Below, one piece after another: positions 1 through 7,076 of a stretch of DNA of 21,671 nucleotides (its first letter is position 1; the number at the start of each line of letters is the position of its first letter). The DNA lies in IMG/VR virus record IMGVR_UViG_3300037189_009596, positions 1-21,671 of that record; one strand, written 5' to 3'. This DNA is from a virus. A program made the position numbers and the translations under genes. The notes beneath the pieces are model-generated. The model made no database searches and was not told where the DNA came from. It saw nothing but the letters and a program-made list of their open reading frames with translations.

Positions 1-58
1 AAGAAAACATGGCTATGGTTATGTAGAACGCAACGGCTAATATTTCAGATTTTTTCAT
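1..58 (-). CDS. Small membrane protein, N-terminus only
   Basis: The ATG is preceded by a strong GGGGAGGAG ribosome binding site that lies in the 3' end of the gene upstream. Only 19 codons are visible before the window ends. After MKKSE the residues are hydrophobic (ILAVAFYITIAMF), which fits a transmembrane segment or signal anchor. It is the last visible gene of the leftward operon and starts directly after the stop of its neighbour. Function unknown, because most of the gene lies outside the window. Confidence 0.55.
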   Translation of the reverse strand, partial: MKKSEILAVAFYITIAMFS

Positions 59-322
59 TTATAACTCCTCCCCATTCTTCTCAGCTTCTTTGTTCATTCT
101 TTTCAACCCCTTCGGGTCAGATGTCAACGCTCCTGCATCTATTAACTGACGCAATACCCCATCATCAAGAACTAACTTACGGTATACCAACACCTCTTCT
201 AACAACGACTCCATATCGTCGGCTGCGGCTAAATGAAACGGACTGATGGGTATGTTGTTAGCTAATGAACGCATACCTCTAATCCAATGTCGTGCGGCGT
301 CTTCACCCACTTTCTTTTTCAT
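59..322 (-). CDS. Hypothetical phage protein, 87 aa
   Basis: An 87-residue soluble, charged protein that I do not recognise. It begins MKKKVGEDAARHW and ends in a lysine/glutamate-rich tail. No cysteine pairs, nucleotide-binding motif or membrane segment is visible. The start is supported by AAGGGGG five bases before the ATG, and the ATG overlaps the stop of the preceding gene (ATGA), indicating translational coupling. It sits among small genes downstream of the DNA polymerase, a typical place for fast-evolving accessory phage genes. Confidence 0.7.
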   Translation of the reverse strand: MKKKVGEDAARHWIRGMRSLANNIPISPFHLAAADDMESLLEEVLVYRKLVLDDGVLRQLIDAGALTSDPKGLKRMNKEAEKNGEEL

Positions 323-525
323 GACTGCCCCCTTGCGCGGATAGCGTCAGCGATACCCTCATAAGATGTAACTTCGTAAGCAAACTTCGCACACGCTTCG
401 CGCTCTGCTGCTGCGACTAAGGCTGCAAAGCGTTCAATATCGGGCATATTGCCGGTGTAAGAATATCCATCATCGTCACAAAGACCAGCCTCACGCGCCA
501 TGCGGATAATGTCTTCATTAGTCAT
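319..525 (-). CDS. Hypothetical phage protein, 68 aa (paralogue of 731..964)
   Basis: A short protein with the pattern MTNEDIIRMAREAG, then ERFAALVAAAEREACAK and a C-terminal AIRARG. I recall this arrangement as common in small hypothetical proteins of environmental phages, with no known function. It is clearly related to the gene at 731..964, which shares MTxxDIxRMAxEAG, ERFAxxVAxxEREACAK and IRARG. The two copies flank an unrelated 70-residue gene. It has ATGA overlaps with both neighbours. Confidence 0.75.
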   Translation of the reverse strand: MTNEDIIRMAREAGLCDDDGYSYTGNMPDIERFAALVAAAEREACAKFAYEVTSYEGIADAIRARGQS

Positions 526-734
526 CGCATCACCTTTGGATAAAAAGTAACTACGTTGCTAGGCATGTGAATCGATGCTTCACAACCAACACGTTTACAA
601 ACTCCTTCAGCCCAATCACGTATGGCAAGCATAGCCGGAACTTCTGGTGGATATCTATCTTCAAGCAATCCCAAACTAATAGTAGCTTCTTCACCTTTGA
701 TGACTTTGCTAATAATAAAATTTTCGAAGTTCAT
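522..734 (-). CDS. Hypothetical phage protein, 70 aa
   Basis: A 70-residue protein (begins MNFENFIISKVIKGEEATI) with a predicted mixed alpha/beta character and no recognisable catalytic motif. The ATG overlaps the stop of the gene upstream (TGA at 731-733) and its own stop overlaps the next start, so it is a coupled operon member. AAGGGG lies seven bases before the start. It lies between two paralogous small genes, so it may have been inserted between them or be part of a duplicated pair. Function unknown. Confidence 0.7.
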   Translation of the reverse strand: MNFENFIISKVIKGEEATISLGLLEDRYPPEVPAMLAIRDWAEGVCKRVGCEASIHMPSNVVTFYPKVMR

Positions 735-964
735 TTATGACCCCTTGCGCGAATGCGTAAGTGGCAATCAGCAACCCACGAAATATATCCAGTTGGGCCT
801 TCGCCTTGGTCATACATTTCCTGAGCAATTGCCTCACACACCTTTGCACACGCTTCTCGCTCTTCTTCTGCGACTATGGTGGCGAAGCGCTCAAGTGCTT
901 TATGCATTTTTGTTCTTTCAAACCCAGCTTCCTTCGCCATTCTGGTAATGTCGTCTTTAGTCAT
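731..964 (-). CDS. Hypothetical phage protein, 77 aa (paralogue of 319..525)
   Basis: The reading frame opens at 979, but I chose the ATG at 964 (MTKDDITRMAKEAG). It has GGAAGGGG upstream, starts just after the polymerase stop, and aligns with the N-terminus of its paralogue at 319..525. Shared blocks are ERFATIVAEEEREACAK and the terminal IRARG. Between them this copy has an insertion (QEMYDQGEGPTGYISWVAD). No catalytic motif is visible and the function is unknown. Confidence 0.72.
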   Translation of the reverse strand: MTKDDITRMAKEAGFERTKMHKALERFATIVAEEEREACAKVCEAIAQEMYDQGEGPTGYISWVADCHLRIRARGHK

Positions 965-966
965 TT

Positions 967-2826
967 CTACCCCTTCCATTTTTTAGCGCCGCCATAGCTG
1001 TCACCCATTTTTACTTCACAGTTCAATGGCAATGTCTCCGCCCACTTAGGTCTCCAACGCATACACTCTTGTACATAACGCGCTGCTTCTTCAGCTTCTG
1101 CTATCGGTGCAATACAAGCCACAGCATCATGAACGGTTAGCACCACCTTGTACCGCTGCGCAATCTTTAACATCTGTTCACCTATCACGCACCGTGCAAG
1201 TCCCTGACAAATGTTCTCTACTACCTTACCGCCATAGATTCGATTTGGGCCTTTTCTTGTATCGTAGATAATCTCAAGTGTGTGACGAAAAACATCTGCT
1301 GTCTGTCCACTAATCCTAATCCCCGGATATTTTTGCGGGATACCGCTTGGCATATCAAACCCAACCCCCGGCATAAAGTACGTAGCATCTGGTTGAACGC
1401 CGAACGGTGCAGCCCTTATATCTCCCCGCGCTAACAACTCTATGCAACTACCCGCCTGATCCCACAACCTAGGTATGTGCCCAAACTCTTCTCGGTAGGT
1501 ATTTAAAATCTTCTTGCAAAAATCTAAGGGGATGTACACGCCAAACGTACTCAACTGCATCTGAAACTTCACCGCACCCATGCCGTAACCCGCACCGAGA
1601 ATTGTGGTCTTACCTACAAACCGCTCTTCTTCTGAAACGTCATCTGTCGATTTACGATAAATCTTTCCCGCCATAATCTTGTACACATCACGACCTTCTT
1701 CAAAGGCTACGACTAAATCTTTCTGTCCTGATAGCCAAGCAATAATCCTTGCTTCGATCTGTGCAGAGTCGGCATCAATCATCACGTATCCTTGCGGAGG
1801 GCATATCGCTGTCTTTAGTGTGTTCTTGTCTTTGCCACGGCTCGGTAAGTTTTGTAGGTTTAACTTATCATCGCCGCCCCAACGACCTGTGTGCGCTGCG
1901 TAGTAGCGTAGTGGGACTGGCATCTTGCCCCGCTTTGCGATGTCGATGAGCCGCTGTGTCCTTGTCTCTTCCAATGTAGACTTAGTTCCCAACCGCGCAG
2001 CGACTAATGCTTGCACTCGTTCATCAGGATGTTCGGCTAATGCTTTGAACCCTTCATCACTCTTAGCAAGTGCCAACGTTTCTTTGCCTGTAGTGGGGCT
2101 AATTTTCATTGGCGGTATAACCCCAAGCTGCTGCAAGCGTTCCGCAAACTTAGGATTGGATAGTAATGTTTCTCTATCTGAATTTGCTTCGGCAATAAGT
2201 TTTTCTTTACGCTCAACCACATCAATTAGATGCTGCTCAAGCAATGGCAGATTTAACTCTAGCGTCGGCTCGATAAACATGCTAAGGGTCAAATCAATCA
2301 GTTTTAATTCTTTCTTATTGATACCTTCCCCAAGTGCGTGAAATAGTTTGTAGGTAATCTCAACATCATTGATACAGTAATTGCCGTACTGTTCTAACTG
2401 CTCCGACTTAAAATCCTTACGGCGCATCCCCTTCGCTGCAATAACTTCAGTGCCTTTAGTGCCTAACGCGTAACGATCTGCAAGTTTTGCCAAGCTGTTC
2501 CCAACTTCTATACCGTCAATAGCACGCGCCATAGCTAACGTATCAAGCCAACCTAATGGTTTGATACCAAACCTCCACGACATAATCGCGCCATCGAATA
2601 GCATGTTGTGTGCAAGAACAAGGTGAGTAGTCCAATCGTATTGCATCAGGAACTTCTTGGTACTATCAAAGTCACCGCTAAACCATTCGGTATCATTGTC
2701 ACCAACTTTGACTGCTACACCGATAACTTCAAAGCGATCATCGCGAACGTATTCCTCAGTAGTTAACTTTGATAAGCTAAACTCTTGATCGTAGTACGTC
2801 TCGAAATCAATTGTGATTATGTTCAT
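967..2826 (-). CDS. polA: Family A DNA polymerase with 3'-5' exonuclease
   Basis: A 619-residue replicative polymerase. The DEDD-type proofreading domain is N-terminal: Exo I DFE (D7, E9), Exo II HNxxFD (N74, D78) and Exo III YxxxD (Y150, D154). Polymerase motif A is DADSAQIEAR (D351, E358, R360). Motif B is RxxxK with YG (R402, K406, Y414). Motif C is VHDA (H566, D567). There is no 5' nuclease domain, as usual in phage PolA. The residue equivalent to E. coli Pol I Phe762 is Leu410, and motif C has Ala where HDE is usual. The start at 2826 has GGAAG six bases upstream. An in-frame ATG at 2853 would overlap the preceding gene and lacks a better site. The catalytic residues are all present, so it should be active. 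Confidence 0.95.
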   Translation of the reverse strand: MNIITIDFETYYDQEFSLSKLTTEEYVRDDRFEVIGVAVKVGDNDTEWFSGDFDSTKKFLMQYDWTTHLVLAHNMLFDGAIMSWRFGIKPLGWLDTLAMARAIDGIEVGNSLAKLADRYALGTKGTEVIAAKGMRRKDFKSEQLEQYGNYCINDVEITYKLFHALGEGINKKELKLIDLTLSMFIEPTLELNLPLLEQHLIDVVERKEKLIAEANSDRETLLSNPKFAERLQQLGVIPPMKISPTTGKETLALAKSDEGFKALAEHPDERVQALVAARLGTKSTLEETRTQRLIDIAKRGKMPVPLRYYAAHTGRWGGDDKLNLQNLPSRGKDKNTLKTAICPPQGYVMIDADSAQIEARIIAWLSGQKDLVVAFEEGRDVYKIMAGKIYRKSTDDVSEEERFVGKTTILGAGYGMGAVKFQMQLSTFGVYIPLDFCKKILNTYREEFGHIPRLWDQAGSCIELLARGDIRAAPFGVQPDATYFMPGVGFDMPSGIPQKYPGIRISGQTADVFRHTLEIIYDTRKGPNRIYGGKVVENICQGLARCVIGEQMLKIAQRYKVVLTVHDAVACIAPIAEAEEAARYVQECMRWRPKWAETLPLNCEVKMGDSYGGAKKWKG

Positions 2827-2839
2827 TACCGTCTTCCGT

Positions 2840-3289
2840 TCATAGCAACCCATCCTTACACGCTCTTTCTACGTGAACGTTGATGTGATCGTTGAGCTGT
2901 TTGTTATAACTTTTAGCCAATTCTTTTTCGAGTAGCCCCTTTGCTTGCTCTACTATATGTTGAGTACCTATGATCTTACTAGGCATCTGAGACTTGTACT
3001 GCGCACGGTTGCGAATTTCTTTCTCTTCTTTAGATTGAAAGACAGCTTCAACTATAGAAAACTTAGTAGCTGCCCTGTGTATTTCATTTAGCTTAGAGGC
3101 TAAGGCAATACTCTCCATAAAAGTAAACTTTCCGGCACGGGCTATATGCATAAAGCCATGCGAAGGCGATAACCTATTTGATAAGACACTAAGCCCTAAG
3201 TCATCTCTATGTTCTTCAAGTTTGTCGATCAACATCTTGACTTCGGTGCTGCATAATTTGTACGTAGTTTTTTGTATTAGTTTTCTCAC
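2840..3289 (-). CDS. Hypothetical protein, 149 aa, next to DNA polymerase
   Basis: A GTG start with AGGAG five bases upstream. The protein is basic and mostly helical by composition (many K, E, L). It contains a central stretch HIARAGKFTFMESIALASKL and a C-terminal helix-rich part with repeated lysine/glutamate. I do not recognise a family. It lies between the VRR-NUC nuclease and the polymerase, in the same transcript and direction, so a role linked to replication or recombination is possible, but that is inferred from position only. Confidence 0.7.
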   Translation of the reverse strand: MRKLIQKTTYKLCSTEVKMLIDKLEEHRDDLGLSVLSNRLSPSHGFMHIARAGKFTFMESIALASKLNEIHRAATKFSIVEAVFQSKEEKEIRNRAQYKSQMPSKIIGTQHIVEQAKGLLEKELAKSYNKQLNDHINVHVERACKDGLL

Positions 3290-3323
3290 AGTTTCTCCTA
3301 GGGAACGGTCATTGAATCGGTCA

Positions 3324-3614
3324 TCACGGCAGCGTGTCCAACCACGCTACCAATTCATCTATATTAGTTTCGTTGATAACAAAGGCTATGCCACCAGCAT
3401 CGCGTATTTGTTTGAGTTCTCGCTCTTGTAACGCAGTGGGTTTATTGTTCCCCGCTTTTGTTTCTATCGCAAAGAAATGTCCTCGGTAACAACCTACGAT
3501 ATCAGGGACACCGCTACGACCATACCCACCAGTAGCGGGCATGAAATGGTAAACGCTACGCCGCATTAACTCAGCGCGAACTTTGGTTTTAACTTTGCCT
3601 TCGGGGGTAGACAT
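3324..3614 (-). CDS. VRR-NUC domain nuclease
   Basis: A 96-residue stand-alone VRR-NUC protein of the PD-(D/E)xK nuclease superfamily. The motifs are GRSGVPDIVG (D38), then FFAIETKAG (E51, K53) and a downstream QERELKQIRDAGG with Gln63 near the metal site. This length is normal for phage-borne single-domain members, which are thought to act on branched DNA in replication or recombination. The frame is open to a TTG at 3674. I chose the ATG at 3614 because the extra residues do not belong to the domain. Upstream lies a terminator for the preceding gene, so it probably has its own promoter (see 3645..3674). Confidence 0.9.
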   Translation of the reverse strand: MSTPEGKVKTKVRAELMRRSVYHFMPATGGYGRSGVPDIVGCYRGHFFAIETKAGNNKPTALQERELKQIRDAGGIAFVINETNIDELVAWLDTLP

Positions 3615-3644
3615 TCCACTCTCGCTGTAGATACAAGTGGACTC

Positions 3645-3674
3645 AGTATAGAATGGAAATGAGGAGGGGTGCAA
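3645..3674 (-). promoter_or_regulatory. Possible promoter for VRR-NUC and polymerase genes
   Basis: On the minus strand a good -10 (TATACT, 3645-3650) is preceded after 18 bp by a weak -35 (TTGCAC, 3669-3674). It lies between the terminator at 3722-3763 and the nuclease start at 3614, where a restart of transcription would be needed if termination is efficient. The -35 is poor, so confidence is low. Confidence 0.3.
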
Positions 3675-3693
3675 TAGCTTTTGCTATTTATTT

Positions 3694-3711
3694 TAGCTAT
3701 CGCGTTGGAAT
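3694..3711. repeat. Third, partial copy of the GCTAACGCGTTGGAAT repeat
   Basis: Eighteen bases match the start of the 37-bp repeat at 12128 with one difference (17 of 18). It lies in a short gap between a terminator and the nuclease gene. The other two copies are upstream of the paralogous plus-strand genes more than 8 kb away. Confidence 0.5.
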
Positions 3712-3721
3712 TATTGATAGA

Positions 3722-3763
3722 TAAAAAAAGGGGACAAACTGACATGCCGTCAACTTGTCCCCT
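3722..3763 (-). terminator. Rho-independent terminator built around an operator copy
   Basis: On the minus strand, arms AGGGGACAA (3763-3755) and TTGTCCCCT (3737-3729), plus inner arms TGAC/GTCA, form a long stem, followed by a run of seven T (3729-3723). It ends transcription of the gene at 3791..4654 before the nuclease gene. The inner part of the stem is exactly a copy of the 27-bp dyad site (3733-3759). Confidence 0.85.
3733..3759. promoter_or_regulatory. 27-bp dyad site, copy 1
   Basis: Matches GAC-N4-TGAC-N5-GTCA-N4-GTC at all 14 fixed positions, with spacers aaac, atgcc and actt. It forms the inner stem of the terminator downstream of 3791..4654, so protein binding and termination could interact here. 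Confidence 0.75.
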
Positions 3764-3790
3764 AAAAACGGAAGTTATCGTTGCTGAACG

Positions 3791-4654
3791 TTAACTGGTT
3801 ATGATTATCTCACCGCCTGTTAAGTAATACCAATTGGTATTCTCAATTGAAAACTTAACACCGATAGATTCTACTGGTTGGCTATGTTCTAATATACGGA
3901 GCATAGCTAGCTTAGTCTGATACAACTCTGGTAAAGCATACGTATCCTTAAGACTACGTACACGCGCATCATCAAACAGCTTTGTATCTAGTTCAATACT
4001 TGTTAGTGTACCGTCTCGCTCCTCTCGTATGACAACACCGCTGCCTGATTTAAAATCGTTATCAACAACTGCAGCAATCCTCGCTGTGTTTAGCATCTTA
4101 TCTAAGTTGGGTTGAGCTACAAGCTTATTCAACCCCGCACCAAGGGTTGGCATCTCCCCTCTATGTGTTGCCATAACAAAGTCCATTAGTGGAATAAGAT
4201 ACTCTTCACCTATCCTTTCGGTTTGACGTACTGCGTTGTATCGCACGCCACCTATCTCTGTATTCATCTTCTGTTTAACATGGGCAATAACTTCAGCCGT
4301 AGAGGATGTCGCAGAAAATATCTTCACCGCTACCTTCAATGCTTCAGCATATATCTTACTTACCTTAGAATTGCGTGGCGATATACGGTTCTTAATACGT
4401 GGCGAATATACGGTATATACATTGCTATAGTCACCACCTCTATGCATCTTCCACTCTACGTTAATCTCGCCCACTTTCTCGTTGCCGTTGTACACAACGA
4501 CCCCGCATATACTGTTAGGCTCGCCGTTCATGAACCCTGCGTCTCTCGATAAAAAATTAAGTCTTGGTATCTTGAGATACAACTTAGTGAGTATCTCCTC
4601 CAACGGTGCATACAATGGAAGATCATGGTGATTAGGTATTCTATTTACTTGCAT
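3791..4654 (-). CDS. Hypothetical protein, 287 aa, last gene of the MoxR/VWA cassette
   Basis: The frame opens at 4675, but I chose the ATG at 4654 (MQVNRIPNHHD). It has AAGGGAG six bases upstream and starts just after the stop of the gene before it. The protein is mixed alpha/beta, without cysteine pairs, nucleotide motifs or membrane segments. It has a central charged region and ends in a strand-rich segment. It is the last gene before a strong terminator and follows the DUF3150-like gene, so it belongs to the ATPase/VWA cassette by position. Function unknown. Confidence 0.72.
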   Translation of the reverse strand: MQVNRIPNHHDLPLYAPLEEILTKLYLKIPRLNFLSRDAGFMNGEPNSICGVVVYNGNEKVGEINVEWKMHRGGDYSNVYTVYSPRIKNRISPRNSKVSKIYAEALKVAVKIFSATSSTAEVIAHVKQKMNTEIGGVRYNAVRQTERIGEEYLIPLMDFVMATHRGEMPTLGAGLNKLVAQPNLDKMLNTARIAAVVDNDFKSGSGVVIREERDGTLTSIELDTKLFDDARVRSLKDTYALPELYQTKLAMLRILEHSQPVESIGVKFSIENTNWYYLTGGEIIITS

Positions 4655-4664
4655 GTTGTCTCCC

Positions 4665-5555
4665 TTACCAATCAAATTTAGCTAAGATACTATCGACTTT
4701 CTCTTTAACTTCAGAACGTACTTCTTCGCGTTCCTTGAGATCATCGGTTTCTACATTGCTTATCGCTCTACGTAACTGCGTACGCGCATCTTCCAACTTG
4801 GGGTCGTTCGTTACATTGAGACGACCTAACAAATCCACCAGACTATCCGCATTTGATAGCATCGTATCGTGGAATATCCTACGCTTCCCATCCTGACTAT
4901 CTGTCAGTCTGTCGCTCATGTGCGTAAGACATTCATGCAACCTACCCCATATGTCACGCATGGCTCCATCAAGACGCTGATTGAAATGCTCGGCGTACTG
5001 ATTAGCAAGCTCGGCTTTGGCTTGCTCGTTGATGTCAATGCGGAAGTCTCCTGCTGTCGGCACAGGGCTAACAGAATAGTGAAAGCGAAACTTATGCGCG
5101 ATCTCCTCCACATCGGGATACTCCTCTCGATCAAACAGATCACCCAATTGAAAAGCCGCCGCAGATATTAGCGTTGGGTATTGTTGTAGGAAATTAGCAG
5201 TCAGTTCATCAAAGCTATTCTTATGCACATCCATCTGCGACTTGAACCCATTGAAGAAATGCTCGGCTGTCACGATGCGTTGTCCGTTGTCTGACCACGG
5301 CATAGTGTTCAAGTTATTCCACAAGCGTGTTTGCGCTGCATACTTAACCACCGCTTCAAGCGCGGGGCTACCTGCTAACAGGTGCTTATGGTAGTTACCT
5401 GCTTTCACCTTAGTGTTCTTGGAAGCATCCACTTCCATGCCTACCTTCTTGTCCAGTTTCCTAGCAGTCCAGCAAGATATACTAAGCTCGATAAGCAACG
5501 ATGACGATGCAATACCAAAGGTTTCAAACTTAGGGGTTTCCGTTATAGCGTTCAT
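4665..5555 (-). CDS. DUF3150-like protein, 296 aa
   Basis: The protein has the layout I associate with DUF3150 proteins found beside MoxR and VWA genes in phages and plasmids. It has an N-terminal part with DKKVGMEVDASKNTKVKAG, a middle AEHFFNGFKSQMD, then IAHKFRFHYSVSPVPTAGDFRID and a helical C-terminus rich in D, R and E. The family assignment is from memory of the pattern and no search was run. AAGGAG lies nine bases before the ATG. It follows the VWA gene directly, and the two probably act in one complex. A copy of the 27-bp dyad site lies within the coding sequence (4887-4913), where it encodes DRLTDSQDG. Confidence 0.75.
   Translation of the reverse strand: MNAITETPKFETFGIASSSLLIELSISCWTARKLDKKVGMEVDASKNTKVKAGNYHKHLLAGSPALEAVVKYAAQTRLWNNLNTMPWSDNGQRIVTAEHFFNGFKSQMDVHKNSFDELTANFLQQYPTLISAAAFQLGDLFDREEYPDVEEIAHKFRFHYSVSPVPTAGDFRIDINEQAKAELANQYAEHFNQRLDGAMRDIWGRLHECLTHMSDRLTDSQDGKRRIFHDTMLSNADSLVDLLGRLNVTNDPKLEDARTQLRRAISNVETDDLKEREEVRSEVKEKVDSILAKFDW
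4887..4913. promoter_or_regulatory. 27-bp dyad site, intragenic, three of four boxes
   Basis: TGAC-N5-GTCA-N4-GTC is exact (spacers tatct and gtct) but the left outer box is CCC instead of GAC. It lies inside the DUF3150-like gene. Chance cannot be excluded for this copy alone, though its spacing is exactly that of the family. Confidence 0.5.
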
Positions 5556-5568
5556 TTTTATTTTCTCC

Positions 5569-6843
5569 TTACCCTACATAAATAGATTGACCATACTGCG
5601 GCACAAAGTCTTTGTTACCCACCACACACCACAACACAGGTGCAGATACACGACTCCACTCTTTCCACCCATCACCATAGAACTCACCATCGGTTAGCAT
5701 GATGATGCACTGTGGCGTAATGCTCTTGGCTTCGAGATAGATAGGCACACACTCTGGTTGTGTACCACCACCACCTTTGGGCTTCGTGCTGTTAATAAGG
5801 TTAGCTACTTCTGCATCACGATAAGTTTCGTGGTTTGTTACGTGGCTATCCCAATACAGTAGTTCAACTATCTCAGGCGCAACGTCAAGGCATATAGATT
5901 GAACCTCACCCATGAACTGCGCTGCCATAGCACCGATAGAACCTGATAGATCAACGCCCACAGCAATCGTCCCTGCCCTCTCTGATATAGAACTAGGCAT
6001 GATGATGTCCATACCAAGGAACCTACGGTTAGGTCTACGCCATGTTGATTTGTCACCACCACGTACGCTTGCCTTGACGTACATACGCAATGCTTCTTTC
6101 CAATCAACTCGGGGATGTAGTAGCTCGTCAATACCGCGTGGAACGTTGCCCTTCATTTTCCCTGCTAGAATAGCCCCCTCACGTAACGCGTTGTCGATCT
6201 CCTGAGTTAGCTCATCCTCATCGGCTTTAGATAATTCATTAGCACCTTCCCAATCATGTTCGTCAAAATTCTCTCCGCCACTACCATGATCATTGTGTTT
6301 GCCATTGCCTTGCTTACCACTCGTAGGACTTCCTGACCCACCGTCAGTTTGTCCACCATCGCCGCCTCTGTCGCCACCCTCACACTCCTTCTTGAGTAGC
6401 TCGTAAACTTGCTTGGTATCCATGTCACGATACTTCTCGTCTAGCAAACCGATCATCTTACCTTCGGCGTCGCGTGGCATAGTAACTACCTGACCATTCG
6501 GGTCGGAGTCTACGATCTGTAAGTTAATAACAAAGTCCATAGCTGCGTTGGCTAGGCGTGGGTTCTCTCTAGCTATACCTTTCCATACCGACAAATGACG
6601 GTAGGCTTTGTGCATAGCTTCGTGTACCACGACAAAGGCAAGTTGCTTGTCATCTAGGGAATCAACAAAGGCGCGACCATACGTCACGTCCCTACCGTTA
6701 GTTACTGCAGTTGGTACGCTATCGCTAACCGATACCTTACCCACCATGAACACACCTGAGAACAAACAGAAATCTTTGTTTCTCATTAGCTGTGCATGGG
6801 CACGTTCAACCCGCTTCTCTGCGGATAGTTTTACTGTAGCCAT
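5569..6843 (-). CDS. HExxH metallopeptidase-like protein with VWA domain (DUF2201 type)
   Basis: A 424-residue, two-part protein. The N-terminal domain has a zinc-peptidase motif VVHEAMHKAYRH (H74, E75, H78), followed by LANAAMDFVIN, typical of DUF2201-type predicted metallopeptidases. Residues about 156-190 are a Gly/Ser/Asp-rich linker. The C-terminal domain is VWA-like with a full MIDAS set: DLSGS (D298, S300, S302), GGGGT (T361) and LTDGE (D385). VWA proteins of this kind pair with MoxR ATPases, and a MoxR gene lies two genes upstream. AGGAGG six bases before the ATG fixes the start. The linker hosts a perfect copy of the 27-bp dyad site. The substrate is unknown. Confidence 0.88.
   Translation of the reverse strand: MATVKLSAEKRVERAHAQLMRNKDFCLFSGVFMVGKVSVSDSVPTAVTNGRDVTYGRAFVDSLDDKQLAFVVVHEAMHKAYRHLSVWKGIARENPRLANAAMDFVINLQIVDSDPNGQVVTMPRDAEGKMIGLLDEKYRDMDTKQVYELLKKECEGGDRGGDGGQTDGGSGSPTSGKQGNGKHNDHGSGGENFDEHDWEGANELSKADEDELTQEIDNALREGAILAGKMKGNVPRGIDELLHPRVDWKEALRMYVKASVRGGDKSTWRRPNRRFLGMDIIMPSSISERAGTIAVGVDLSGSIGAMAAQFMGEVQSICLDVAPEIVELLYWDSHVTNHETYRDAEVANLINSTKPKGGGGTQPECVPIYLEAKSITPQCIIMLTDGEFYGDGWKEWSRVSAPVLWCVVGNKDFVPQYGQSIYVG
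6327..6353. promoter_or_regulatory. 27-bp dyad site, perfect copy inside the VWA gene
   Basis: All 14 fixed bases of GAC-N4-TGAC-N5-GTCA-N4-GTC are present (spacers ttcc, ccacc, gttt). It encodes part of the Gly/Ser linker (GQTDGGSGSP), where the protein sequence is loosely constrained, so the DNA site could be kept without harming a fold. Confidence 0.65.
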
Positions 6844-7067
6844 TCTGAACCTCCTGTCGCTTCGGCTTTCTTAAATGTAACGAACCAGTTGAGCAAATCC
6901 TCTGCTACGCTCTTAACAAAATGTTCCTCTGACATGATCTCGTTACTCTGTGATGTAGCTAACAAATAGATAAGGGCAGGGATAACATGCCCCATGTTGG
7001 CCCCATCAATCACGTTACCTATCTTGTCGATTAAGTCGTGAACTACTTTCGAATCGTTATCTTCCAT
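6831..7067 (-). CDS. Hypothetical protein, 78 aa, between MoxR and VWA genes
   Basis: A small acidic helical protein (MEDNDSKVVHDLIDKIGN, later EEHFVKSVAEDLLNWFV). It overlaps the VWA gene start by 13 bp and follows the MoxR gene with a 9-bp gap, and CTAGGAGA lies just upstream of its ATG. No motif is recognisable. Its fixed place between the ATPase and the VWA protein suggests an adaptor or regulator of that pair, inferred from position only. Confidence 0.72.
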   Translation of the reverse strand: MEDNDSKVVHDLIDKIGNVIDGANMGHVIPALIYLLATSQSNEIMSEEHFVKSVAEDLLNWFVTFKKAEATGGSEWLQ

Positions 7068-7076
7068 AACTTTCTC

